From assembly GCA_002432025.1 (NCBI GenBank), contig DJFE01000019.1:40202-104201 (forward strand): a stretch of 64,000 nt of DNA, given 5' to 3'. Of this stretch, positions 24,825 through 33,181 are shown in pieces. Made by a program: the position numbers and the translations under genes. How positions within the stretch are numbered: position 1 is the first letter of the stretch; each line of letters begins with the position of its first letter. The notes below the pieces were generated by a model. The model ran no database searches. It was not told where the DNA came from and saw only the letters and a program-made list of their open reading frames with translations. This DNA is from Candidatus Avelusimicrobium stercoris (GTDB lineage Bacteria > Elusimicrobiota > Elusimicrobia > Elusimicrobiales > Elusimicrobiaceae).

Positions 24825-24952
24825 AAGGTCCTCCTTTTGTACTGCTGTGGATATTGTAACTAAAATATCCCCATTTATCAAGGCCAAGAAATACTGCCAA
24901 AAATAAAAAAAATTTGTATAATAAGAGTGTTATTTTTATAGGAGATTTGCAA

Positions 24953-25249
24953 ATGTACACCTTAACTTTGGTTTTGCACTTTATTGTTTGTATTTTGTTG
25001 ATTTTGCTCGTTCTTTTACAGAGCGGCAAAGGCTCCGCCGCTGGAATCTTCGGCGCGTCGGGCGCGGATAACTTGTTTGCCAGCCCTACTGCCTTTAACG
25101 CTATTAACAAATTTACCGCTATTTTGGCGCTTATTTTGATGTGCACCTCCGTCGTGCTGACGATTGCTTCCAATAAAAAATCGTCCGCCTCGGTGTTGGA
25201 CTCGGTAAAAGTTCCGGCCGCTACGGCCCCGGCTGTACCCGGCAAATAA
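24953..25249 (+). CDS. secG: preprotein translocase subunit SecG
   Basis: The 98-residue protein has two membrane helices (residues 2-23 and about 55-75) joined by the SecG loop GKGSAAGIFGASGADNLFAS, then a short Ala/Pro tail. SecG assists SecYE in protein export at the inner membrane. ATG 24953 follows TAGGAGATTTGCAA. TATAAT at 24917-24922 is a likely -10. tRNA-Leu lies about 110 bp downstream on the same strand, a common bacterial arrangement. Confidence 0.93.
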   Translation: MYTLTLVLHFIVCILLILLVLLQSGKGSAAGIFGASGADNLFASPTAFNAINKFTAILALILMCTSVVLTIASNKKSSASVLDSVKVPAATAPAVPGK

Positions 25250-25361
25250 TTAAGTTTCCGCCTAAAAAAGCGGTAATTTAGTTGCGCGGCGCATAGTTTT
25301 TTAGTAATATATATATGTAGTCGCAAAGATGTTCTTTCAAACCCTCAGTAGTAAGATTTTC

Positions 25362-25443
25362 GCGCAGGTGGCGGAATTGGTATACGCGTGCGTTTGAGGG
25401 GCGCATGCCGCAAGGCTTGAGGGTTCGAGTCCCTCTCTGCGCA
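25362..25443 (+). tRNA. tRNA-Leu (anticodon GAG)
   Basis: The acceptor GCGCAGG (25362-25368) pairs with TCTGCGC (25436-25442) and the discriminator is A. The anticodon loop TTGAGGG gives GAG, decoding CUC/CUU. A long variable arm (TGCCGCAAGGC) marks a class II tRNA. The T loop is TTCGAGT. CCA is not encoded. Confidence 0.95.
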
Positions 25444-25454
25444 ATAAATTTAAA

Positions 25455-25479
25455 AACCGGACGAAAGTCCGGTTTTTTT
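25455..25479 (+). terminator. terminator after tRNA-Leu
   Basis: AACCGGAC-GAAA-GTCCGGTT followed by T5. Confidence 0.9.
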
Positions 25480-25895
25480 AATTTATACGCAGAGAGCAGG
25501 CAAACTGCCCCTGCGGGGGCGCCAAAGGCGTAGGGACGAGAAAGGCGCAGCGATGTTTTTGTTTGTGTGTATAGTTCTACTGCACACAAGGCAAAAACCG
25601 CGAGTCCGGCCTGCAAGAAAATTCCGTCAGGAATTTTACTGGAAGGCGAGTCCTAGTTTTAATAGTTTGCACCAACTGCCCCTGCGGGGCCACCCACTCT
25701 GACGGGATGACGCCAAAAACTATATATATGAAACTCCCCGAGCTCACGCTCGGGGTTTCTTTTGCTCCAAAATTTCAGCGTTGCTTAATTTTGCCCGCTA
25801 CTAAACATAATGAGAAAACAAAGTTTTCTAGTAGCGGGTTCGCACACTCCATCCCTCGGGCTTACGCCCGGGGTTTATTGTGAGCAGTAGTTATA
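25480..25895. other. gene-free, hairpin-rich stretch
   Basis: No credible gene. Visible hairpins are CCCCGAGC/GCTCGGGG with a T-run (25737-25757), CCCGCTACTA/TAGTAGCGGG (about 25794-25838, with an inner GAAAAC/GTTTTC) and CCTCGGGC/GCCCGGGG (25856-25873). A phrase CTGCCCCTGCGGGG occurs at about 25505 and 25676. A - strand ORF across 25278-25616 is the antisense of tRNA-Leu and is not a gene. Confidence 0.6.
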
Positions 25896-26266
25896 AAACC
25901 GGGCCTAAACAGCAGGCCCGGTTTTTAGCAAATGTTTTGTACTTGTCTGGCTTATTTCGCTAACGCGACTAAACCCGGCAATTCCTTTCGGTATAAAATG
26001 GTCCCGCCCTCTGAACGGTAGAGGGCGGGTTTGTGTCAACTAATCGTTTAACAGACCGAAAGGTCTTGTCGAACTACTTCGCTAAGGGTACGAGTCCGGG
26101 CAATTCTTTCTGGACGAAATAACAAAATCCCCCGCAAAGCGGAGGATTTTGTTTGTGTCAGCAGACTATTTAGCCAAAGCAACAAGTCCAGGAAGTTCTG
26201 CCTGTATAAAATAAGCCCGCGCCCTTGCGGACGCGGGAAAAAGCAAGGTCGGACAGAATTTCCGGC
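25896..26266 (-). repeat. tandem array of three diverged pgk 3'-end/terminator cassettes
   Basis: Downstream of the pgk stop (26267) the last codons of pgk recur three times on the same strand, each with its own stop: ELPGLVALAK-stop at 26166-26198, KELPGLVPLAK-stop at 26074-26109 and KELPGLVALAK-stop at 25952-25987. Nearly all base changes are at synonymous positions. Each copy is followed by a different hairpin: 26215-26237 after pgk, then 26124-26150, 26003-26029 and 25896-25927. The phrase ATTTTATAC stands before two of the copies. Units are 92-122 bp long. Confidence 0.8.
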
Positions 26267-27466
26267 TTATTTGGCTAACGCCACCAAGCCCGGCAATTCC
26301 TTCCCTTCCACAAATTCCATACTGGCACCACCGCCGGTGGAAACGTGGGAAAGTTCCTTCTGGTTGAATTTGCCTTTTTTGAGCACGTTGACGCTGTCGC
26401 CGCCGCCGATAATGGTGGTCGCGCCGGCTTTGGTGGCGTCAATCATCGCTTGGGCAATGGCAAAACTGCCTTTGGCAAAGTTCGGGAATTCAAATACGCC
26501 CATCGGGCCGTTCCAGAAAATGGTTTTGCATTTAAGCAGTTCTTCGCGGAACGCGGCAATCGTTTTCGGACCGATATCCAAGCCCATCAAATCAGCCGGG
26601 ATGTTGATGTCTTCCACGGACACGGGTTCGGTGGTTTCGGCAAATTCTTTACCGCACACGTGGTCCACGGGCAACAAGATTTTAACGCCTTTTTCTTGGG
26701 CTTTGGCCAAAACGGCTTTGGCTTCGTTTTCTTTTTCGGCGTCAAACAAGGACTTGCCGATTTCGTGGCCCTGTACTTTGAGGAACGTGTAAGCCATACC
26801 GCCGCCAATGACGAGTACGTTTACCTTGTCCATCAAATTGTTGAGCAACATAATTTTGTCGGACACTTTGGCGCCGCCGACCACCGCCGCAAACGGGCGG
26901 GCCGGGTTTTCAAGGGCTTTACCCAAAAATTCTACTTCTTTTTGTACGAGGAAACCCGCGCAGCCGGGCAAAAAGTCCGTAATGGCACTGGTGGACGCGT
27001 GGGCGCGGTGAACCGTACCAAAGGCTTCCTGCACAAAGATTTCGCCGTGTTTAGCCAACTGTTTGGCAAATTCGGCGTCGTTCTTTTCTTCTTCGGGGTG
27101 GTAGCGGAGATTTTCCAAGAGGGCAATTTCGCCGTTTTTGGTTTCGGCTACAACTTTATCGGCTTCTGGGCCTACGCAATCCTTGGCGAAATGTACCGGT
27201 ACGCCGAACAATTTTTCCACTTCGGCGGCCACGGGAGCCAAACTAAATTCCGGCACTACTTTGCCTTTCGGGCGGCCCAAGTGGGCGATAAGCACGATGC
27301 GGCAGTTATTGTCAAGCAGGTATTTAATGGTTTTTTCGGTAGCGACGATGCGTTTGTTGTTATCTACTTTACCGTCTTTCAAAGGTACGTTGTAATCTAC
27401 GCGCACCAATACTTTTTTGTTTTTCAGGTCCATATCCTGAATTTTTTTGATGCTGTCAAAATTCAT
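26267..27466 (-). CDS. pgk: phosphoglycerate kinase
   Basis: This glycolytic enzyme transfers phosphate from 1,3-bisphosphoglycerate to ADP. Clear family motifs are RVDYNVPLKDG near the N-terminus, LIAHLGRPKGK, VHRAHAST, AVVGGAKVSDK, FWNGPMGVFE and the nucleotide-binding TIIGGGDSVNVLKK, ending with STGGGASMEFVEGKELPGL. The length of 399 residues is standard. AAGGAG lies 13 bases before the ATG. It is monocistronic. Its 3' end is odd: three synonymously diverged copies of the last eleven codons follow it. Confidence 0.97.
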   Translation of the reverse strand: MNFDSIKKIQDMDLKNKKVLVRVDYNVPLKDGKVDNNKRIVATEKTIKYLLDNNCRIVLIAHLGRPKGKVVPEFSLAPVAAEVEKLFGVPVHFAKDCVGPEADKVVAETKNGEIALLENLRYHPEEEKNDAEFAKQLAKHGEIFVQEAFGTVHRAHASTSAITDFLPGCAGFLVQKEVEFLGKALENPARPFAAVVGGAKVSDKIMLLNNLMDKVNVLVIGGGMAYTFLKVQGHEIGKSLFDAEKENEAKAVLAKAQEKGVKILLPVDHVCGKEFAETTEPVSVEDINIPADLMGLDIGPKTIAAFREELLKCKTIFWNGPMGVFEFPNFAKGSFAIAQAMIDATKAGATTIIGGGDSVNVLKKGKFNQKELSHVSTGGGASMEFVEGKELPGLVALAK

Positions 27467-27559
27467 AGTTTCTTTTGGCTCCTTTAATAATTCCCCCCGC
27501 CTTAACAGCGGGGTTTCTTTACTCTTTAATTTTACAAAATTTGGACGGCTCCGGCACGA

Positions 27560-28285
27560 TTAGCGCTTTTGCGATTTGGCTAACAGTTGTAAAATTTCAA
27601 TGTAGAGCCAAATAAGCGTAACCATTAAACTAAACGCGGCGTACCACTCCATATACTTAGGCTCGGCAAAGCGGGAGGTCATTTCGTCAATAAAATTAAA
27701 GTCCAGCAAAAAGTTTAACGCGGCAACAATGCACACCACCACGCTAATGCCGACAGACAGCGGCGAGTTGGACGTTAAATAGGCCGTGCTTACGCCAAAG
27801 AGCGATAAGATAAACGAACCGATATATAACACACAAATAGCCAGCGTGGCTGAGAAAATGCCAATCATTAGCCCACGGGATACCTTGATAATTTTTGTGC
27901 GGTAGATAAAAAGCATCGCAAAAAATACCAAGAACGTAATCGCCACTGCATTAAACACAATGCCCTTAAATTGGGCGTTGTATTGGGCCGAAATGGCGCC
28001 TAATAAAGCCCCTTCCAAGAGCGCATAAATGGGTGCGGTAAAGGCCGAAACGGACGGTTTAAAGGATGTAACCATCGCCAGTGCAAACGCTCCGATGGCG
28101 GATATCCCCATCGCTAGGCCGGATATTTGCGGGTTCATCCACGTAAACATTGCCCCCACCACGCATAAAAACAGCAGGCAGAAGGTTTTGTTAATGGTGC
28201 CTTGCAGCGTCATCGGCTGTACGGCACGGGCAGATTCTTGCGCGCGTTCAAACGCGGCTTCGTTAAACATAGGATTATTAGCCAT
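27560..28285 (-). CDS. Bax inhibitor-1/YccA family membrane protein (BaxI_1 type)
   Basis: A short N-terminal phrase, NPMFNEAAFERAQE, typical of the BaxI_1 subgroup, is followed by seven hydrophobic segments in 241 residues. The late FNFIDEMTSRFAEPKYMEWY corresponds to the conserved acidic loop before the last helix. It is an inner-membrane protein; related bacterial proteins are pH-sensitive calcium leak channels or FtsH modulators. GGGGGAAA lies before the ATG. Between it and pgk is one hairpin (27495-27513) whose T-run faces the + strand. Confidence 0.85.
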   Translation of the reverse strand: MANNPMFNEAAFERAQESARAVQPMTLQGTINKTFCLLFLCVVGAMFTWMNPQISGLAMGISAIGAFALAMVTSFKPSVSAFTAPIYALLEGALLGAISAQYNAQFKGIVFNAVAITFLVFFAMLFIYRTKIIKVSRGLMIGIFSATLAICVLYIGSFILSLFGVSTAYLTSNSPLSVGISVVVCIVAALNFLLDFNFIDEMTSRFAEPKYMEWYAAFSLMVTLIWLYIEILQLLAKSQKR

Positions 28286-28340
28286 ATTTCCCCCTTTTGG
28301 TAAGATACTTTTATTTTATAAAAATTCGGCCAAAAATACT

Positions 28341-28372
28341 AAAAAAACACCCGCCTTTGGGGCGGGTGTAAA
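28341..28372 (-). terminator. terminator of the 28374-29282 gene
   Basis: Read on the - strand, ACACCCGCC and GGCGGGTGT are followed by T7. Confidence 0.9.
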
Positions 28373-28373
28373 A

Positions 28374-29282
28374 CTATTTAAAAAACGGCGTATTCATTTG
28401 GTTAAAAAATAACCTGTTTTTGATGCGAAACCAATCCTCCGGGCGATATTGTTGGACTGTTTGTTTAATAAATTCCAAATCCGCCTTGGTAAGCGAATAC
28501 CAAGTGTCCGACTTGTGCCCCGTGTAGGTGTTTATGCTGTCGTCAATGGTCATTTGCAGCGCATAACCAAGCATTCCTTTGTTATAAGCGGCCAAAAATT
28601 CATTTCCGTTGGTATGCGAATAGATAAATAACGGGTCCGTGGCGGTGCCGGATAAATCGGTAATTCCCTCTTTCAGTTTAAAGGTATCGCTATATTCCTC
28701 CAACGGGGTTTTTATGTGGCGTTCACGCAGTTTATCCACTCCAAAGCGGGCTGTATGTATTTTGAGTGTGTTTTTTAAAGATAATACCGCCAAATGTGTT
28801 ATATCTTCCGTTGCCAAAACATTGATGTAAGGGCCTTGGAAAATAAGGTTATCTGTCCAGATAAGCATTACTTGGTTATTGCGGGCAAACTGATTGGGCG
28901 CCAAGGCTTTTCCTCTTACGGCGGAACGTAACACTTTGCGGTCGTGGCGTTCCATATAGACGTGGTCCCCTAACATACGAATATCCTCTTTGGAATAATC
29001 CATACAAGTCCCGGCTAATAGCAACCAATGGGCATCCAACGCATAGGCCTTACACGCGATATTAGCCTTAAAGGGGCCATTGTCTTGGTTCATATTTTCG
29101 TCAAAGAATTTTTCGGAAATAGTAAAATCTACACGGAAATTTTCTTCGCTGGCGCCCTTGTTGGAGGGTTTGGATTTAACTATTTGTTTTGTAATCTGCG
29201 TTCCCAACTCATTTGTTCCGGCGGTTGCAGGCAAGACACCAGCCATAAATACGCAGGTCAACAACATAATCAGTTTGTACAT
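28374..29282 (-). CDS. secreted protein, possible inactive trypsin-like fold
   Basis: A signal peptide (about residues 1-21, PATAG) leads a 280-residue exported domain. CKAYALDAHWLLLAGTCMD resembles the trypsin phrase WVLTAAHC, but the catalytic His is Thr. DITHLAVLSLKN resembles DIALLKL without the Asp in place. LSGTATDPLFIY stands where GDSGGPLF would be, without the Ser nucleophile. If this alignment is right it is a pseudoprotease, with Cys pairs kept as in chymotrypsin folds. It could otherwise be an unrelated secreted protein. It is monocistronic; the next gene downstream of its terminator is unrelated. Confidence 0.5.
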   Translation of the reverse strand: MYKLIMLLTCVFMAGVLPATAGTNELGTQITKQIVKSKPSNKGASEENFRVDFTISEKFFDENMNQDNGPFKANIACKAYALDAHWLLLAGTCMDYSKEDIRMLGDHVYMERHDRKVLRSAVRGKALAPNQFARNNQVMLIWTDNLIFQGPYINVLATEDITHLAVLSLKNTLKIHTARFGVDKLRERHIKTPLEEYSDTFKLKEGITDLSGTATDPLFIYSHTNGNEFLAAYNKGMLGYALQMTIDDSINTYTGHKSDTWYSLTKADLEFIKQTVQQYRPEDWFRIKNRLFFNQMNTPFFK

Positions 29283-29302
29283 TTTATATCCTTAATAGTA
29301 AT

Positions 29303-29330
29303 ATAAACTCCCTCGCTTGGCGAGGGAGTA
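29303..29330 (-). terminator. terminator of the 29337-30050 gene
   Basis: Read on the - strand, ACTCCCTCG-CCAAG-CGAGGGAGT is followed by TTATATT. Confidence 0.8.
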
Positions 29331-29336
29331 AAGTGG

Positions 29337-30050
29337 CTATCTTTGTGTGTAGGCCGATACTGGGGAGTGTCCGAGCATTGCTCTTAATGCGAGTGCGGCT
29401 TTTTCCGAGGTAATGAAACTCTTGGCAGTCGGGAAGAGCGCTTTAAAGCCTTTTTGCAGGGCCGGAGTACGCACAGGCATAGCGAACTGGTAATAATCGG
29501 TATTGGCGATTTTAACGTGTTTAAACGCCTTTAAATTCTTGTCAGCGGCACTGTCGCCCTTATTATCATAATCATATACAAAACTTTCTTCTTGATAGGG
29601 GGTATCAAATTGGTCCAAGTAAATGCTAAACGTGAACCAATCGCTCTGGGCTCTTCTTTGCATTTCCTTAAAACAATCGTTTTTAAACGCCACATTGACC
29701 GTACCCAAGCCATTTTTTTCGTGGTAATCCATTAAAATTACGCTGCAAGTATAATTTTCCGCCGACCGTTCCATTTCGTCTGTGCGGAACTTGTGATAGT
29801 CGTTAAACCAAGTAATTTTAGCCTGCGTTTTTGCCTTGGCCGGGATAGCATTACAAGCCCGTTTGGATGCGGCTTTTTCGCGAGTGGCTTGCTTGTCGTG
29901 GGCTTTTTTCCAGTCAACATACGAAAGAATCTTTTTGTTATTTTGCGCCCATTGGGCAAAAGTGTAGGCATCAGCAGACCTATATGGTTGAGCCGAAGCC
30001 ACAGCGGTTAATACACCAAGTGTTAAAGCAACTGCTAAAAGTTTTTTCAT
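29337..30050 (-). CDS. secreted protein of unknown function
   Basis: I do not recognise this 237-residue protein. The signal peptide MKKLLAVALTLGVLTAVASA is clear (cleavage about residue 20). The mature part is charged and aromatic-rich, with three Cys (KRACNAI, NYTCSVIL, KNDCFKEM), and no membrane segment. AAAGGAG stands seven bases before the ATG. It shares orientation with the secreted protein downstream but a terminator separates them. Confidence 0.65.
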   Translation of the reverse strand: MKKLLAVALTLGVLTAVASAQPYRSADAYTFAQWAQNNKKILSYVDWKKAHDKQATREKAASKRACNAIPAKAKTQAKITWFNDYHKFRTDEMERSAENYTCSVILMDYHEKNGLGTVNVAFKNDCFKEMQRRAQSDWFTFSIYLDQFDTPYQEESFVYDYDNKGDSAADKNLKAFKHVKIANTDYYQFAMPVRTPALQKGFKALFPTAKSFITSEKAALALRAMLGHSPVSAYTQR

Positions 30051-30193
30051 ATTTTCTCCTTTTGGTTTCTTTTATATATTCTATACAACTATTTAACATT
30101 TTTCCAGTTCCCAAAAGGCCCACTTCCCCCAGGGCCAAAGGACCTATAAAAGGCAATACTGGGTTGCTCGTTCTTGCTTTTTCCCCAAAAACA

Positions 30194-30228
30194 TAAAAAA
30201 CCGGGACGCTTTAAAAGTGCCCCGGTTC
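30194..30228 (-). terminator. terminator of groES-groEL
   Basis: Read on the - strand, a CCGGGGCACTTTT/AAAGCGTCCCGG stem is followed by T6. Confidence 0.85.
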
Positions 30229-30246
30229 TTCGTACAGGCTGTTAAA

Positions 30247-31881
30247 TTACATCATACCGCCCATTCCGCCCATACCGGGCATTGCGGGGGCGTGAGCGCC
30301 TTCTTTTTCAGGGGCATCCGCCACCAAGGCTTCGGTAAGGAGTACCGTGCCGGTGATAGAAGCCGCATTTTCAAGCGCGGTGCGGACCACTTTGGCCGGG
30401 TCCACTACACCCGCCTTCAAGAGGTCGCAGTAAGTGTTGTTTTCGGCATCGTAGCCGTCGGCGGCGCCTTTCATACTAAGCACCTTGTCCACCACTACCG
30501 CACCGTCCAAGCCAGCGTTGGCGGCGATTTGTTTCAAGGGGGCCGTCAAGGCTTTCTTAACAATGTTGATACCCGTGCGGATATCGTCGTTGTCGGCTTT
30601 CAAGGCTTCCAAGGCCTTTTGGCTGCGGGCCAACGCTACACCGCCGCCGGGCACGAGGCCTTCTTCCACACCGGCTTTGGTAGCATTTTTGGCGTCTTCC
30701 ACTTTGGCTTTTTTGGCTTTCAGTTCGGTTTCCGTAGCAGCACCTACGCTGATAACGGCCACACCGCCGGAAAGTTTAGCCAAGCGTTCTTGGAGTTTTT
30801 CTTTATCGTACTCGCTCTTGGAGTTTTCAATCTGTTTGCGGATTTGTTCAGCGCGGGCCGCAATGGCTTCCTTGCTGCCTTTACCGCTGACGATAGTGGT
30901 ATTTTCTTTGTCCACCACTACGCGGGCGCATTGGCCAAGCATAGCGAGTTCGGCCTTGTCCAACTTAATGCCGCGTTCTTCGCTAAGCACTTCGCCGCCC
31001 GTCAAAATGGCGATATCTTCCAACATTTCTTTGCGTCTGTCGCCAAAGCCGGGGGCCTTGACCGCGCAACCCTTCAAGGTGCCGCGGAGTTTGTTCACTA
31101 CCAAGGTAGCCAACGCTTCGCCGTCCACATCTTCGGCGATGATGAGGAACTGCTTGCCGCTTTGTACGATTTTTTCCAAAACCGGCAAGAGGTCGTTCAT
31201 AGAGGAAATCTTCTTATCCGTAATGATGATGTACGGGTTTTCCAACACGCACTCCATACGTTCGGAATCGGTTACAAAGTAAGGAGAAATGTAACCGCGG
31301 TCAAACTGCATACCTTCCACAATATCCAGTTGGGTGGTAGCGGTTTTGCCTTCTTCTACGGTGATGACGCCTTCCGCGCCGACCTTTTCAATCGCTTCGG
31401 CAATCATATTACCGATTTCGCGGTCGTTGGAAGAAATAGTAGCGATTTGGGCTTTTTCTTCTTTGGTCTTTACGGGTTTGTGCATTTTGGCCAGTTCAGC
31501 CTTGGTGGCTTCTACGGCCATTTCAATACCCTTTTTAACGAGGGTCGGGTTGGCGCCGGCGGTAATGTTTTTAATCCCTTCGGTCAGCATTGCGTTGGCG
31601 AGCACCGTGGCGGTGGTGGTACCGTCGCCGGCTACGTCGTTGGTTTTGGAGGCGACTTCGCGGATTAACTGCGCGCCCATATTTTCAAACTTGTCTTCCA
31701 GTTCAATATCTTTGGCGATGGTTACGCCGTCATCAATAATAAGAGGAGAGCCAAATTTCTTTTCCAATACTACGCTTCTGCCCTTGGGCCCGAGCGTAAC
31801 TTTTACAGCGTTTGCAACTTTTTCAATACCCGATTTCATTTTGGCGCGGGCATCGTCGCCGTACATAATTTGTTTAGCCAT
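30247..31881 (-). CDS. groL: chaperonin GroEL
   Basis: This is the 544-residue ATP-dependent folding chaperonin. It begins with AKQIMYGDDARAKM, has VTLGPKGRSVVLEKKFG, the ATP-site loop DGTTTATVLA, the late GLVPGGGVALAR and a typical Gly/Met C-tail MPGMGGMGGMM. It works as a double heptamer in the cytoplasm with GroES, encoded directly upstream (19-bp gap). Regulation comes from the promoter and CIRCE-like sites before groES. Confidence 0.98.
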   Translation of the reverse strand: MAKQIMYGDDARAKMKSGIEKVANAVKVTLGPKGRSVVLEKKFGSPLIIDDGVTIAKDIELEDKFENMGAQLIREVASKTNDVAGDGTTTATVLANAMLTEGIKNITAGANPTLVKKGIEMAVEATKAELAKMHKPVKTKEEKAQIATISSNDREIGNMIAEAIEKVGAEGVITVEEGKTATTQLDIVEGMQFDRGYISPYFVTDSERMECVLENPYIIITDKKISSMNDLLPVLEKIVQSGKQFLIIAEDVDGEALATLVVNKLRGTLKGCAVKAPGFGDRRKEMLEDIAILTGGEVLSEERGIKLDKAELAMLGQCARVVVDKENTTIVSGKGSKEAIAARAEQIRKQIENSKSEYDKEKLQERLAKLSGGVAVISVGAATETELKAKKAKVEDAKNATKAGVEEGLVPGGGVALARSQKALEALKADNDDIRTGINIVKKALTAPLKQIAANAGLDGAVVVDKVLSMKGAADGYDAENNTYCDLLKAGVVDPAKVVRTALENAASITGTVLLTEALVADAPEKEGAHAPAMPGMGGMGGMM

Positions 31882-31900
31882 ACTGATTATTTTCCCCCTA

Positions 31901-32194
31901 TTACCCTAAAATACCCAAGATTTCGTCTTGGTGGATGATTAAATACGTTTCGTCGTCCAGTTTTACTTCGGTTCCGGAGTATTTGCCGTACAACACGCGG
32001 TCGCCTTTTTTAACGTCCATTGGCGCGCGTTCGCCTTTTTCGTTCAATTTGCCGGCACCGACGGCCAAAACTTCGCCTTCCATCGGTTTTTCTTTGGCGG
32101 TGTCAGGAATGATGATTCCCCCTTTCATCGTTTCTCTTTCAATGGGCTTTACGATTACACGGTCGCCCAACGGTTTAATTTTTACTTCTGCCAT
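31901..32194 (-). CDS. groS: co-chaperonin GroES
   Basis: The 97-residue protein has the GroES pattern: KPLGDRVIVKP, the mobile loop region ERETMKGGIIIPDTAKEKP, GEVLAVGAG, VKKGDRVLYGKYSGTEV and a terminal DEILGIL. It forms the heptameric lid on GroEL. ATG 32194 is chosen because AAGGAG lies nine bases upstream; a GTG two codons earlier is possible but less well placed. It is the first gene of the groESL operon. Confidence 0.97.
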   Translation of the reverse strand: MAEVKIKPLGDRVIVKPIERETMKGGIIIPDTAKEKPMEGEVLAVGAGKLNEKGERAPMDVKKGDRVLYGKYSGTEVKLDDETYLIIHQDEILGILG

Positions 32195-32244
32195 TTTCAC
32201 TCACTCCTTATGAAGATATTGTAAATATAACGCCTGTGAGGTTG

Positions 32245-32318
32245 TTAGCACTCACTTTGGCTTAATGCTAATTTAGCATTTCTGTTTAAAATTGTCAACC
32301 CCCTTATTAGAGTGCTAA
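32245..32318 (-). promoter_or_regulatory. groES promoter with two half-degenerate CIRCE elements
   Basis: On the - strand, TTGACA (32298-32293), a 17-bp spacer and TAAATT (32275-32270) form a good promoter. Downstream, TTAGCATTA-N9-GAGTGCTAA (32271-32245) has the CIRCE spacing with a perfect right half. Upstream, TTAGCACTC (32318-32310) is a perfect left half, with a poor right half nine bases on that overlaps the -35. HrcA is the expected repressor. Confidence 0.75.
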
Positions 32319-32356
32319 TAAAGGGGTTGTTAAAATAAGGTTTTTTCAGGCGGAAA

Positions 32357-33181
32357 TTACCTTCTGGAAAAGAACGTTTTTAAGCGTTGCTTAAAGGTAA
32401 GTTTTTTGGCCGGAAGAATTTTGATAAGGACGGCGGAAATATTATCCTGCCCGTCTTTATCGTTAGACACGCGCACCAGTTGCTTGCACAGTTTAACAAT
32501 AGGCAACTGGCTTCCCTCGCGCAAAATATCGCCCATATCGTTTTCGGAAAGCCCCTTATAAAGGCCGTCCGAGCACAACAGCAGGGTATCGCCAATTTTG
32601 ACCGGGAATTTTAACAGGTCAAATTCAATATTCTTTTTAATACCCATTGCGCGGGTGAGGACGTTTTGGATTTTGGAGTGGTCGGCCTCGGCGCGGGTTA
32701 AAAGGCCGCGGCGGACGTGTTCCATTGCCAACGAGTGGTCCGTGGTGATTTGGACAATCTTTTTATCTCTAAACAAGTACAGGCGAGAGTCCCCCACGTG
32801 TACGGCGGTGGCGAAATCTCCGTCAAAGAGTACGCCCGTCAAGGTGGTGCCCATCATACGGTAAATGTCGGACGATTGCGCCGTGGAATAAATGGCGGCG
32901 TTAGCCAAATTGGCGGCCATTAACAGTTTGCGTTCGGCCGGGTCCAGTTTGGGTAAGAAATTCTCCGGGATTTTTAATTGGTTGGTGTTTACCTTGCGTA
33001 TGGTTTCCGCCAGTACGGACACGGCGATATTGCTGGCGATTTCGCCCGCGCTGTGCCCCCCCATACCGTCGGCCACTACGCCAAGGCCCAAGTCGGAAGA
33101 AATGAGCACGTTATCTTCGTTTTTTTCACGGATTTTGCCAATGTCGGTTACGGCCGCAAATTCAATGTCAAAACTGCTCAT
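32357..33181 (-). CDS. PP2C-family Ser/Thr protein phosphatase
   Basis: The 274-residue metal-dependent phosphatase has the PP2C motifs in order: TDIGKIREKNEDNVL (first metal Asp/Glu region), GVVADGMGGHSAGE, AVHVGDSRLYLFR, LTRAMG, LLLCSDGLYKGL and DNISAVLIKI. It should remove phosphate from proteins modified by the Ser/Thr kinase encoded immediately upstream, whose stop overlaps its ATG by 4 bp. A basic C-terminal tail follows. The pair is a typical bacterial Stk/Stp signalling module and acts in the cytoplasm. Confidence 0.95.
   Translation of the reverse strand: MSSFDIEFAAVTDIGKIREKNEDNVLISSDLGLGVVADGMGGHSAGEIASNIAVSVLAETIRKVNTNQLKIPENFLPKLDPAERKLLMAANLANAAIYSTAQSSDIYRMMGTTLTGVLFDGDFATAVHVGDSRLYLFRDKKIVQITTDHSLAMEHVRRGLLTRAEADHSKIQNVLTRAMGIKKNIEFDLLKFPVKIGDTLLLCSDGLYKGLSENDMGDILREGSQLPIVKLCKQLVRVSNDKDGQDNISAVLIKILPAKKLTFKQRLKTFFSRR

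Noticed and set aside
25278..25616. 112-codon - strand ORF covering tRNA-Leu
   Set aside because: It reads the antisense of a tRNA and its terminator, a well-known source of false genes.
25952..26109. tmRNA tag sequence (VALAK-stop resembles ssrA tags)
   Set aside because: The peptide is the natural C-terminus of the adjacent phosphoglycerate kinase, and no tRNA-like ends surround it.
25896..26266. CRISPR-like array
   Set aside because: Repeats are diverged, of unequal spacing, encode a peptide plus stop and are interleaved with terminators; there are no cas genes.
26345..27487. 380-codon open frame on the + strand opposite pgk
   Set aside because: Same kind of antisense artefact; the pgk frame is unmistakable and there is no ribosome site.
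27493..27520. Terminator between the Bax-inhibitor-like gene and pgk
   Set aside because: The hairpin CCCCGC/GCGGGG has its T-run on the + strand while both genes are on the - strand, so it is not a clear terminator for either.
30217..31668. 483-codon open frame on the + strand opposite groEL
   Set aside because: It is the antisense of a highly conserved chaperonin; its composition (Phe/Gly/His-rich) follows from groEL codon use and no family motif is present.
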